From CAWHOW01 sp963831005 (GTDB taxonomy: Bacteria > Bacteroidota > Bacteroidia > Bacteroidales > CG2-30-32-10): a stretch of DNA of 64,000 nucleotides. The position numbers were made by a program, and so were the translations under genes. Below are positions 17,876-26,273 of the stretch, piece by piece. Every line of letters begins with the position of its first letter. Within the stretch, counting starts at the first letter, position 1. Below the pieces are notes generated by a model. It did no database searches. It was not told the origin of the DNA and saw nothing but the letters and a program-made list of their open reading frames with translations. The DNA lies in the NCBI GenBank assembly GCA_963831005.1, contig CAWHOW010000022.1:1-64000 (forward strand). Reading direction: 5' to 3'.

Positions 17876-19048
17876 ATGATGTATTTATTCAAAAAATGTG
17901 AGGTCTATGCACCTGAGTCATTAGGAAAGAAAGACGTTCTGATAGCCGGATCAAAGATCATGGCTATTGCTGATGATATTAATCTTGCAGCAAGCAGTTT
18001 TCTGGAAGTAGTACAATGTGATGGGTTAAAACTTGTCCCCGGATTTGTTGATGCACATGTGCATATTGCAGGTGCAGGTGGTGAAGGAGGTCCTTCCACA
18101 CGCACCCCTGAATTGCAATTAAGCATGTTGGTTGAAGCAGGCGTTACTACTGTAGTAGGATGTTTGGGAACTGATGGTATGACACGTTCAGTGGAATCTG
18201 TTTTGATGAAAGCTAAAGGTCTAAGGGCCGATGGTGTTTCGTGCTGGATATATACAGGCGCTTACCAGGTTCCTACTGTAACAATAACAGGTGAAGTTGG
18301 TAAAGATATAGCTACCATTGAAGAAGTAATAGGTGTTGGTGAAATAGCTATTTCCGACCATCGTTCTTCATGGCCTACTACTGATGAACTGATACGCCTC
18401 ACTGAACATGCACGTGTTGGTGGCATGCTTGGCGGTAAAGCAGGAATTGTCAATATTCATTTAGGTGACCAGGAGTCAGATCCGTTTAAGCCTATGTATG
18501 ATGTGATTGAAAGAAGTCAGAAGATGCTTAAGCTGACACAGTTCTTACCTACACATTGCAACCGCAACGATTACACCCTTGAATTTGCAAAGGAATATGG
18601 TAAAAGAGGCGGTTATGTTGACATTACAACCAGCTCCTATCCTTACTTCCCTGAATACGAAGTGAAGCCTTCCAAAGCCATTGTTGACCTTATGAAAGCA
18701 GGAGTGCCTTTAGAGAATATAACGTTTACCAGCGATGCATGCGGTTCATTACCCGGTTTTGACGCAGCCGGTAATCTTACAAAACTTGAAATGGGATTAC
18801 CAAGCGCTAACTTCCGTGAGTTAATGGATATGGTAAAGAACGAAGGAGTTACTCTTGATAAAGCATTAAAGGTATTGACATCAAATCCTGCTGATATCCT
18901 TAAACTGAAAAATAAAGGACGTATTGCTGAAGGAAAAGATGCAGATATGGTATTCCTGAAGAACGACAAGATCCATCATGTAATTGCTATGGGTGAATTT
19001 ATGATGAAAGAAAGCAAAATATTGAAAAAAGGAAGTTACGAAAGATAA
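17876..19048 (+). CDS. iadA: Isoaspartyl (beta-aspartyl) dipeptidase
   Basis: A 390-residue amidohydrolase that splits beta-aspartyl dipeptides; here the likely substrate is the beta-Asp-Arg released by cyanophycinase. Metal ligands align with E. coli IadA: His61 and His63 (DAHVH), His195 (NIHLGD), His227 (PTHCNR), Asp287 (TSDACGS). Tyr130 (TGAYQVP) matches the catalytic Tyr. The bridging lysine of E. coli IadA (Lys162, carboxylated) aligns with Glu156 here ('GVGEIAISDHRS'), with a one-residue insertion. The start is ATG 17876 or 17879. A convergent terminator separates it from ychF. Confidence 0.92.
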   Translation: MMYLFKKCEVYAPESLGKKDVLIAGSKIMAIADDINLAASSFLEVVQCDGLKLVPGFVDAHVHIAGAGGEGGPSTRTPELQLSMLVEAGVTTVVGCLGTDGMTRSVESVLMKAKGLRADGVSCWIYTGAYQVPTVTITGEVGKDIATIEEVIGVGEIAISDHRSSWPTTDELIRLTEHARVGGMLGGKAGIVNIHLGDQESDPFKPMYDVIERSQKMLKLTQFLPTHCNRNDYTLEFAKEYGKRGGYVDITTSSYPYFPEYEVKPSKAIVDLMKAGVPLENITFTSDACGSLPGFDAAGNLTKLEMGLPSANFRELMDMVKNEGVTLDKALKVLTSNPADILKLKNKGRIAEGKDADMVFLKNDKIHHVIAMGEFMMKESKILKKGSYER

Positions 19049-19061
19049 TTCCCTAAGATAT

Positions 19062-19100
19062 AATAAGGGCGGCGAGCAAAGCTCGCCGCCCTTATTTTTT
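19062..19100. terminator. Bidirectional terminator between iadA and ychF
   Basis: A perfect 16-bp stem (left arm 19062-19077, right arm 19081-19096) closes on an AAA loop, with T-rich sequence after it and A-rich sequence before it. It can serve both convergent genes. Its core GGCGGCGAGC/GCTCGCCGCC is much more GC-rich than its surroundings. Confidence 0.9.
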
Positions 19101-20196
19101 ATACGTTAAATCTAATATTCAAAATATCTCCATCCTGCACCACATAAGTCTTTCCCTCTACATATAATTTGCCTTTCTCTTTGCAGGCATTTTCGGAACC
19201 CAGACTTACAAAATCACTATATTTCATTACTTCTGCACGGATAAAACCACGTTCAAGATCACTGTGAATTACGCCGGATGCTTGAGGTGCAGTATATCCT
19301 TCTTTGATGGTCCATGCACGAACTTCTTTAGGTCCTGCAGTGAGAAATGTCAATAATTTCAATAATTTAAATGCTGCTTTGATAAGCATATTTACACTGG
19401 GTTCAGTTAAACCAACATCTTTTAAAAATGCCATTCTGTCTTCAATGCTTTCCAGCTCAGAGATTTCTGATTCTAGCTTTGCAGCTACCACAAGCACTTC
19501 AGCGCCTTCAGCTTTTACTGATTCCCTGAACATGACAACATAGTTATTCCCTTTCAAAGCGGAAGCATCATCCACATTGCAAACATACAGCACAGGTTTT
19601 TCAGTAATAAGGCAAAGGTCTTTAGCAACTTTCTTTTCTTCTTCTGTCAATGGAACAGTGCGCGCTGATTGAAATGATTCAAGATGATTTTTATAGACAG
19701 TTAATATTTCCAAACTCTTCTTTGCATCCTTATCACCGGTCTTTGCAGCTCTTTCAACACGCTGCATTTTTCTCTCTACCAAATCGAGATCTACTATCTG
19801 CAATTCAAGATCAATGATTTCTTTATCTCTCACCGGGTTTACCGAGCCTTCCACATGTGGCAAATTTGGATCATCAAAACAGCGTAATACATGAATAATG
19901 GCATCAGTCTGACGGATATCTGCAAGAAAGCTACTGCCAACACCTTCCCCTTTGCTGGAGCCTTTAACAAGACCGGGTATATCAACTATCTCAACAGTAG
20001 CATGTACAACTTTTGCAGCTTTCACCATTTTTTCTAATACATAAAGTCTTTTATCCGGCACATTGATGATACCTATATTCGATTTGTTTGTGCTGAATGC
20101 AAAAGCAGTTGTCTGAGCCTTAGTGTTCGACATGCAATTAAATAAAGTTGTTTTCCCGACATTTGCCAAGCCTATAATTCCGCAATTAAGTGACAT
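19099..20196 (-). CDS. ychF: Ribosome-associated ATPase YchF (Obg family)
   Basis: 365 residues, standard YchF length. The N-terminal P-loop is GLANVGKTT (residues 9-17), whereas most YchF proteins have GLPNVGKST. The G3 region is 'VEIVDIPGLVKGSSKGEGVGSSFLADIRQTDAI'. The middle is a helical domain. The C-terminal ~80 residues are the TGS-like domain ('TFLTAGPKEVRAWTIKEGYTAPQASGVIHSDLERGFIRAEV'). YchF binds ribosomes and prefers ATP. The start is supported by a full promoter at 20217-20249. The segment 'AFAFSTNKSNIG' also differs from the usual 'FPFCTIEPNVG'. Confidence 0.92.
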   Translation of the reverse strand: MSLNCGIIGLANVGKTTLFNCMSNTKAQTTAFAFSTNKSNIGIINVPDKRLYVLEKMVKAAKVVHATVEIVDIPGLVKGSSKGEGVGSSFLADIRQTDAIIHVLRCFDDPNLPHVEGSVNPVRDKEIIDLELQIVDLDLVERKMQRVERAAKTGDKDAKKSLEILTVYKNHLESFQSARTVPLTEEEKKVAKDLCLITEKPVLYVCNVDDASALKGNNYVVMFRESVKAEGAEVLVVAAKLESEISELESIEDRMAFLKDVGLTEPSVNMLIKAAFKLLKLLTFLTAGPKEVRAWTIKEGYTAPQASGVIHSDLERGFIRAEVMKYSDFVSLGSENACKEKGKLYVEGKTYVVQDGDILNIRFNV

Positions 20197-20216
20197 AATT
20201 TGTATTTTTTGAATTG

Positions 20217-20249
20217 CAAAGATATACTTGTTCTTATCAGTTTTGCAAA
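20217..20249 (-). promoter_or_regulatory. ychF promoter
   Basis: On the minus strand TTTG (20249-20246) and TATCTTTG (20224-20217) are separated by 21 bases, an exact fit to the Bacteroidota TTTG/TAnnTTTG promoter. The ATG is about 20 bases downstream. Confidence 0.75.
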
Positions 20250-20322
20250 AAATGATTAGAACAAGTTATACCGATAGGAACATACCTAAAGATAATGTAT
20301 TTGCATATTTGTTCCGTATCGG
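20226..20322. promoter_or_regulatory. Two inverted repeats over the ychF promoter region
   Basis: The first pair is ACTTGTTCTTATCA (20226-20239) with TGATTAGAACAAGT (20253-20266), 13 of 14 complementary. It spans the spacer and -33 box of the ychF promoter. The second pair is CCGATAGGAACA (20271-20282) with TGTTCCGTATCGG (20310-20322), with one bulged base. They could be operators or RNA hairpins. The rest of the gap to 20575 is AT-rich without a gene. Confidence 0.5.
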
Positions 20323-20575
20323 CATATTCAAGATTTATTACTTTTATGTTTCCCTGTTCTCAAATAAAAGATTATCCAATTTTATCAACAACATAATATA
20401 CTGAAAGAAATCAGGTTTAAGGTTTGTGGTCAGGGCTGCCAGTTTAGTAAATGGGTTATGGTCATTGGTAAAAATTGACTAAAGACCTTGACTAACAACC
20501 AAACGGGCTGCTATAAACCATCAACCAAATACAAATAAATATTTGCAATCCTGTTTCCCATAATTATAAATAAAT

Positions 20576-20583
20576 TACTTTTG
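20576..20583 (+). promoter_or_regulatory. -7 promoter box of transketolase N-subunit
   Basis: TACTTTTG matches TAnnTTTG. It overlaps a possible TTG start at 20581, so translation must begin further down, at ATG 20602, leaving a leader of roughly ten bases. Confidence 0.6.
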
Positions 20584-20601
20584 AAAATAAATTTACTACT
20601 A

Positions 20602-21447
20602 ATGCCCACGATAGAAGAATTGAAATCCCTTACCACTCAGGTAAGGAGAGATATATTGCGAATGGTTCATTGTGTTAGTTCAGGACATCCCGGAGGTTCT
20701 CTCGGTTGTGCCGATTTTATGGTTGCCCTTTACAATGGTATCATGGACCATGATCCAAAGAATTTTACTATGGATGGAATAGGGCAGGATATATTCTTTT
20801 TATCGAATGGTCATATTGCACCTTTATGGTATAGCGTACTTGCTCATGCGGGATATTTCCCTGTAAAAGAGCTTGGAACTCTTCGTAAATTAAACTCCCG
20901 TTTACAAGGTCATCCGGCAACAGCAGAGCATCTGCCCGGTATAAGGGTTGCATCAGGTTCTCTGGGACAGGGAATGTCTGTGGGAATTGGAGCGGCATTG
21001 GCAAAGAAACTGAACAAGGATAACAAACTCGTTTATACATTACATGGAGATGGTGAATTGCAGGAAGGACAGAACTGGGAAGCTGCCATGTTTGCTTCTG
21101 CAAAGAAAGTTGACAACATCATTTCAACTATTGATTTAAACGGAAAACAAATAGATGGCCCTACTGACAAAGTCCTTCCGATGGGTGATGTTAAAGCAAA
21201 GTTTATAGCTTTCGGATGGGATGTTCTTGAAATGAATGGAAACGATATTGAAGAAGTGATCAGTACATTGAAGATTGCAAAAGCTCATACAGGCAAAGGA
21301 AAGCCAGTTGCAATTATAATGAAAACAGAAATGGGCTTTGGCGTGGATTTTATGATGGGCACCCACAAATGGCATGGCACTGCACCTAATGACGAACAGC
21401 TTTCAAAATCATTGGCACAATTGCCGGAAACATATGGCGATTATTAA
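20602..21447 (+). CDS. Transketolase, N-terminal subunit
   Basis: 281 residues from ATG 20602 (MPTIEELKSL). This is the thiamine-diphosphate-binding half of a two-gene transketolase. 'SGHPGGSLGCADFMVALY' is the substrate-binding entry, 'ASGSLGQGMSVGIGAALAKKL' is the PP-domain core, and 'GDGELQEGQNWEAAMFASAKKVDNIISTIDLNGKQ' is the ThDP motif (GDG...N). It transfers two-carbon units in the non-oxidative pentose phosphate pathway. The matching C-terminal subunit is not adjacent but 2.65 kb downstream (24099), after a VWA and an SDR gene. Confidence 0.92.
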   Translation: MPTIEELKSLTTQVRRDILRMVHCVSSGHPGGSLGCADFMVALYNGIMDHDPKNFTMDGIGQDIFFLSNGHIAPLWYSVLAHAGYFPVKELGTLRKLNSRLQGHPATAEHLPGIRVASGSLGQGMSVGIGAALAKKLNKDNKLVYTLHGDGELQEGQNWEAAMFASAKKVDNIISTIDLNGKQIDGPTDKVLPMGDVKAKFIAFGWDVLEMNGNDIEEVISTLKIAKAHTGKGKPVAIIMKTEMGFGVDFMMGTHKWHGTAPNDEQLSKSLAQLPETYGDY

Positions 21448-21476
21448 ATGACATTAAAAAAATAAGAAAGAAGAAC

Positions 21477-21570
21477 AACCACTAAGTCACTAAGAACACA
21501 AAGTTACACTAAGAAGTTCAAAAGAAATAATTCTTAGTGCTTCTAAGTGCCCTAAGTGTCTAAGTGGTTA
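21477..21570. repeat. Inverted repeat built from CTAAG words
   Basis: The left arm (from 21477, AACCACTAAGTCACTAAG) and the right arm (to 21570, CCTAAGTGTCTAAGTGG) are imperfectly complementary. A shorter inner pair (ACTAAGAA / TTCTTAGT) surrounds a loop. Each arm is itself a tandem of CACTAAG-type words. A partial relative ('AAAGTCGCTAAGACAC') is near 57815. It fills the space between the transketolase and VWA genes. Confidence 0.65.
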
Positions 21571-21600
21571 ATTTGACAACAATATTTTAATAAATAAGAT

Positions 21601-22995
21601 TTGATTAGAAAGATCACATATTTTTTTATTTTCATATCTATTCTGGTATTTCCTTTTATTTCATTTTCGCAAACCAAGGAAAAAGAAAAGCCAAAACCTA
21701 CTACACGCATCCTGTTTCTCTTTGATGCATCGCAAAGCATGTATGGCAGGTGGCAGAGCGATATGAAAATTACAATTGCTCAACGGCTATTGTCTGACCT
21801 GCTTGATAGTCTTAAAAATGTTCCTAATCTTGAGCTTGCATTGCGTGTGTTTGGCCATCAGAAGCAATATCCTCCGCAGGACTGCGACGACACTAAACTT
21901 GAAATTCCCTTCGCAAAAGATAACACTGCCAAAATAAAGAATAAACTTAAAACTATCGTTCCAAGAGGAACAACGCCGATTGCAAGCTCGCTTGAACTTT
22001 CAGCTAATGATTTTACTCCTTGTGATAATTGCCGAAACATCATTGTTCTTATTACTGATGGCGAAGAAGAATGCGGTGGTGATCCCTGTGCTGTTTCAAA
22101 AAGCCTCCAGAAGAAAGGAATTGCTTTAAAACCTTTCATAATCGGTATAGGACAAGATTTTTCCACTGCTTTTAGTTGTGTGGGAACATACTTTAATGCA
22201 GGCAGTGAACAGCAGTTTCAGCAGGCGCTTAAAATAGTAATTTCCCAGGCATTGAATTCCACTACGGCACAGGTAAATTTGCTAGACGCTTATGGCAATC
22301 CCACCGAGACCAATGTTAACATGACCTTTTATGATAGCTTCTCAGGACTTATTAAATACAATTTCATACATACCATGAATAACCGTGGTTTGCCCGATAC
22401 ACTTGTCCTCGATCCTCTCTGCAAATACAATCTTGTGGTGCATACTATCCCCCCGGTAGAAGTTGATACTATTAAACTTACTCCCGGCAAACACACCATT
22501 ATCCCGGTTGATGTGCCTCAGGGATATTTAAAGCTTATGGTTGGCAGCAAGAATCCCGGTGAAATGAAAACCTTTGATGCCATTATCAGGCAGGCCGGTA
22601 AAATGCAAACCCTCAATGTGCAGGAATTCGGGAAAACGGAAAAGTATCTTACAGGCAAATACGATATGGAAATCCTTTGCATGCCCCGTTTGTTTATAAA
22701 CGATGTTCACATTTCGCAGGATTCTACAACACTTGTAGAGATACCGCAATCGGGCATTGCTGTTATACAGCTTGCGGCTAACGGATATGGCAGTGTGTAC
22801 CAGGAAGACAACAATAAACTTAAATGGGTATATAATCTCCCCGAGAATACCTCTCAGGAAACGCTCTACCTTCTGCCAGGAAAATACAGAGTAGTGTTCA
22901 GGACAAAGTTCACAAACAGGTCTGTTTATAGCGTTGAGAAATCTTTCACAATCAAATCTGGCGAATCAATAACAGTTAAGATGTTCCAGGATTAG
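21601..22995 (+). CDS. Exported von Willebrand factor A domain protein
   Basis: 464 residues. The only usable start is TTG 21601, because a stop lies two codons upstream; it gives the signal peptide MIRKITYFFIFISILVFPFI. The VWA domain (~35-225) has the MIDAS motif DASQS ('ILFLFDASQSMYG'), the Thr of 'GTTPIASSL' and the Asp of 'VLITDGEEE'. It is Cys-rich, with pairs CDD, CDNC, CGGDPC. Beta-rich repeats fill residues ~230-464 ('PVDVPQGYLKLMVGS', 'VVFRTKFTN'). VWA domains bind metal-dependent protein partners; the partner is unknown. It splits the transketolase pair. Confidence 0.8.
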   Translation: MIRKITYFFIFISILVFPFISFSQTKEKEKPKPTTRILFLFDASQSMYGRWQSDMKITIAQRLLSDLLDSLKNVPNLELALRVFGHQKQYPPQDCDDTKLEIPFAKDNTAKIKNKLKTIVPRGTTPIASSLELSANDFTPCDNCRNIIVLITDGEEECGGDPCAVSKSLQKKGIALKPFIIGIGQDFSTAFSCVGTYFNAGSEQQFQQALKIVISQALNSTTAQVNLLDAYGNPTETNVNMTFYDSFSGLIKYNFIHTMNNRGLPDTLVLDPLCKYNLVVHTIPPVEVDTIKLTPGKHTIIPVDVPQGYLKLMVGSKNPGEMKTFDAIIRQAGKMQTLNVQEFGKTEKYLTGKYDMEILCMPRLFINDVHISQDSTTLVEIPQSGIAVIQLAANGYGSVYQEDNNKLKWVYNLPENTSQETLYLLPGKYRVVFRTKFTNRSVYSVEKSFTIKSGESITVKMFQD

Positions 22996-23258
22996 GCGAG
23001 AAATTTTGAGTTAAGATTCTTGAGTTTTGGAAATAGGCCGTAAGAAGTAGCAGTAGGCAGTATAAACTTAATTTCCAATATCGAACACCGAATTTCCATG
23101 TAAATATACACTTCATTATTGTATATTGCGTGATGAATATAATTCATATTACCATTTTTATTTATCACAAAACTATCTTAATATCTGTTACTGAAAGTTT
23201 GTAACTAATTGAATAAAATTAATTATTATTGCCAAAAATAAACCAACAAGGAAACATC

Positions 23259-24053
23259 ATGAAAACAATCTTAATAACAGGAGTATCAAGCGGATTCGGC
23301 AAAGCCATAGCTGAAACTTTATCATCAGCCGGAATGCAGGTTTTCGGGGCATCAAGAAAAGCTGCAAGCGGCACTTTACCTTATAAAGTCATAATCCTCG
23401 ACGTTACCAAACCCGAGACAATCAAAGCCGGCGTAAGCGAAGTAATGAAGCAGGCAGGGAAAATTGATGTACTGATTAACAATGCAGGCTACGGTTTGGG
23501 CGGTGAAATGGAACTCACCCCAATTGAAGACCGCAAACGCCTTTTCGATACCAACCTCTTCGGGTATATGGATATGGTGAACGAGGTGCTGCCTATCATG
23601 CGGAGGCAGAAACAGGGACTTGTCATCAACATCGCTTCACTGGCGGGCGTTTTCGCCATTCCTTACCAGGGATTTTATTCCACCAGCAAGTTTGCCGTTA
23701 ACGGTTATAGCGAAGCGCTTCACTACGAGCTAAAAGGAAGCGGCGTGAATGTAGTGGTCATAAACCCCGGCGATTATAAAACCAATTTCACTTCAAGCAG
23801 GATAATGACACCGGTTCAGCCGGCAAACAAGGCTATGTTCGATAAAGTGGTCAAGGTATTTGAAAAGGACGAAACCAATGGCATCGACCCGAAACATTGC
23901 GCAAAGCTGATTGCAAAAATAATTGAGAAGAAGAAACCATGCTTCCGTTATGTGGCTGGTAATTTCTTTGAACATAAAATGAGTGCATTCCTTAAACGCA
24001 TTTTCCCCGATAGCTGGTTCTTTGGTGTTATCGGTTCGCATTATAAAATGTAA
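23259..24053 (+). CDS. Short-chain dehydrogenase/reductase
   Basis: 264 residues from ATG 23259 (MKTILITGVSSG). A TTG ten codons upstream is in frame but adds no fold residues. The NAD(P) motif is TGVSSGFG (TGxxxGxG), followed by 'LINNAGYG'. The active site is Ser in 'INIASLAG' with the Tyr and Lys of 'YSTSKFA', so the enzyme should be active. The classical SDR length of ~250-265 fits. The substrate cannot be told. It ends 45 bases before the transketolase C-subunit gene. Confidence 0.9.
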   Translation: MKTILITGVSSGFGKAIAETLSSAGMQVFGASRKAASGTLPYKVIILDVTKPETIKAGVSEVMKQAGKIDVLINNAGYGLGGEMELTPIEDRKRLFDTNLFGYMDMVNEVLPIMRRQKQGLVINIASLAGVFAIPYQGFYSTSKFAVNGYSEALHYELKGSGVNVVVINPGDYKTNFTSSRIMTPVQPANKAMFDKVVKVFEKDETNGIDPKHCAKLIAKIIEKKKPCFRYVAGNFFEHKMSAFLKRIFPDSWFFGVIGSHYKM

Positions 24054-24098
24054 AAGGCCACACTATTCTTAAAGAGTACTCTGAAAATAAATATTACT

Positions 24099-25055
24099 AT
24101 GAAGGTTTTTAATTCCACCGAACAGAAAGATACTCGCAGCGGCTTTGGCGAAGGCTTGCTTGAATTGGGCAGAAAGAATCCTAACGTAGTTGCCCTTTGT
24201 GCCGACCTAATAGGCTCGTTGAAGATGGAAGCATTTGTTGCTGAGTTCCCCGAAAGGTTCATTCAGACCGGCATTGCCGAAGCAAATATGATAGGCATAG
24301 CTGCAGGGCTTACCATAGGCGGAAAGATACCGTTTACAGGCACTTTTGCCAATTTCTCCACCGGGCGTGTGTACGATCAGATAAGGCAAAGCGTGGCATA
24401 TTCGAATAAGAATGTTAAGATATGTGCTTCACATGCAGGTCTCACTTTAGGCGAAGACGGTGCCACTCACCAGATTCTTGAAGATTTGGGTTTAATGAAA
24501 ATGCTACCCAATATGGTTGTTATCAACACCTGCGATTTCAACCAGACAAAAGCTGCAACCCTTGCCATTGCCGATTATGTAGGTCCGGTTTATTTAAGGT
24601 TCGGCAGGCCTAAAGTTCCTAACTTTACCCCTAAAGACCAGAAATTTGAAATAGGGAAAGCCATCATGCTGAATGAAGGCAAAGATGTCACCATTATAGC
24701 AACCGGTCACCTGGTGTGGAATGCCATAGAGGCAGGGCATATACTTGCCGAAAAAGGTATAGATGCCGAAATAATAAATATTCACACCATTAAACCTTTG
24801 GATAAAAAAGCAGTCATACAATCAGCCGGGAAAACAAAATGCGTTGTGACTGCAGAAGAACATCAGAGGAACGGGGGGCTTGGCGACAGTATCGCACAGC
24901 TGCTTGCACTGGAAATGCCTACACCTATGGAGATGGTTGCCGTGGATGATAAGTTCGGCGAAAGCGGAACTCCTGAAGAACTGATGGTAAAATACGGTTT
25001 AAGTACACCAAGCATTGTTGATGCCGTAATGAGGGCAATCGCACGCAAAAAGTAA
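24099..25055 (+). CDS. Transketolase, C-terminal subunit
   Basis: 318 residues: pyrimidine-binding and C-terminal domains of transketolase. Key parts are 'ERFIQTGIAEANMIGIAAGLTIGGKIPFTGTFANFST' (with the Glu that activates ThDP), 'ASHAGLTLGEDGATHQ', and the C-terminal 'ECLILATG'-like segment 'VTIIATGHLVWNAIEAG'. It should pair with the N-subunit encoded at 20602. The sigma-factor gene follows after 27 bases. Confidence 0.92.
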   Translation: MKVFNSTEQKDTRSGFGEGLLELGRKNPNVVALCADLIGSLKMEAFVAEFPERFIQTGIAEANMIGIAAGLTIGGKIPFTGTFANFSTGRVYDQIRQSVAYSNKNVKICASHAGLTLGEDGATHQILEDLGLMKMLPNMVVINTCDFNQTKAATLAIADYVGPVYLRFGRPKVPNFTPKDQKFEIGKAIMLNEGKDVTIIATGHLVWNAIEAGHILAEKGIDAEIINIHTIKPLDKKAVIQSAGKTKCVVTAEEHQRNGGLGDSIAQLLALEMPTPMEMVAVDDKFGESGTPEELMVKYGLSTPSIVDAVMRAIARKK

Positions 25056-25082
25056 ATTTACGGCAGGCTAAACCTGCACACT

Positions 25083-25631
25083 ATGGAGCACCTCTCCGAC
25101 AAAGAACTTCTGGAATTGTTCCGTAAGGGGGATAATAAGAATTATTCATTTAACCTGCTTGTAAGGAAGTACCAGACCCCTATTTACCGCCATATCCGAA
25201 GGATACTTATCAGTCATGATGATACCAACGATGTAGTGCAAAACACATTTATCAAGGTATGGCAGAACCTTGATAAGTTCCGCGAAGATTCGCAGTTCTA
25301 TACATGGCTGTACCGTATCGCTACTAACGAAGCATTGAATTTCCTGAAACAGAAACGCACTAAGTTTCTTATACCTTTTATTAATGTTGAGAAACAGCTT
25401 GCCAATACCTTGAAAGAAGACCCTTATTTTAAGGGGGATGCCATACAGCACAAATTGCAGCTTGCCATTTTACAGCTTCCCGAAAAGCAAAGGATAGTGT
25501 TCAACATGAAATATTTTGAAGAAATGAAATATGAAGATATGTCTGAAATACTGGGCACTTCAGTGGGCGCTCTCAAAGCAAGCTATCATATAGCAGTGAA
25601 AAAAATTGAAAATATTCTTACTTCCGATTAA
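25083..25631 (+). CDS. ECF-type RNA polymerase sigma factor
   Basis: 182 residues with region 2 ('FNLLVRKYQTPIYRHIRRILISHDDTNDVVQNTFIKVWQNLDKFREDSQFYTWLYRIATNEALNFLKQ') and region 4 ('LPEKQRIVFNMKYFEEMKYEDMSEILGTSVGALKASYHIAVKKI'). There is no region 1 or 3, as usual for extracytoplasmic-function sigma factors. The membrane protein encoded next is a plausible anti-sigma partner, and the Spy-like gene after it a plausible target or sensor, which would make an envelope-stress unit. Confidence 0.92.
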   Translation: MEHLSDKELLELFRKGDNKNYSFNLLVRKYQTPIYRHIRRILISHDDTNDVVQNTFIKVWQNLDKFREDSQFYTWLYRIATNEALNFLKQKRTKFLIPFINVEKQLANTLKEDPYFKGDAIQHKLQLAILQLPEKQRIVFNMKYFEEMKYEDMSEILGTSVGALKASYHIAVKKIENILTSD

Positions 25632-25679
25632 ACCTTTTTGAAATTCAATTGTCATATTAACGAAACCGCTTTTACAACA

Positions 25680-26255
25680 ATGAAAAAGGATAACAACATA
25701 CCTGAAAATTTTGAAGACGACATGAAGCATTTTGCTCCGAAGCTTTCTGGAATGAATAAAACTGACCCTTTCACTGTTCCCGAAAGTTATTTTGATGAGC
25801 TACCCAGAATGATTTCAGATAAGTGTTCAGCAAGTGATGTTAAGTCAACTGCAAACAAACGTATAATCATTTTCACTCCGAAGTTCTACATTCCTTTAGT
25901 TGTAAGCGCATCTGTAATTGCTATTTTATTTATAGTGTATTTGATTCCAGAAATGAAGGTCAAAAAGAATAATGCACAAGAATTAGCCAATACAGATAAA
26001 TCAGCAGAAGAGCTTTATGTGGATTCTCTTATTGCTAATAACGATATGGATGAAACATTGCTTGCACAGGCTCTTATCAACGACGACACTTCAAAGAATG
26101 CCAAGTCAGCTTCAGCTATTGACAATAATATTAAAAATCTCAATAAAAGCACTGTAGTTATTAATGACACCATAAATAAGATACAAATTACCGATGATGA
26201 TATTATTCAGTACCTCAAAGAAGATAAAGACATTGATGATCAAAATGATTTCTAA
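25680..26255 (+). CDS. Single-pass membrane protein, candidate anti-sigma factor
   Basis: 191 residues from ATG 25680 (MKKDNNIPENFEDDMKHF). An earlier TTG at 25638 is in frame but unlikely. Residues 1-67 are cytoplasmic, 68-90 form a membrane segment (IPLVVSASVIAILFIVYLIP), and the rest is Asn/Asp/Lys-rich and presumably periplasmic. The size, topology and position after an ECF sigma gene suggest an anti-sigma factor. No zinc-binding HxxxCxxC motif is present, so this is inference from context. Confidence 0.65.
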   Translation: MKKDNNIPENFEDDMKHFAPKLSGMNKTDPFTVPESYFDELPRMISDKCSASDVKSTANKRIIIFTPKFYIPLVVSASVIAILFIVYLIPEMKVKKNNAQELANTDKSAEELYVDSLIANNDMDETLLAQALINDDTSKNAKSASAIDNNIKNLNKSTVVINDTINKIQITDDDIIQYLKEDKDIDDQNDF

Positions 26256-26273
26256 CTTAAAAATTATAATACT

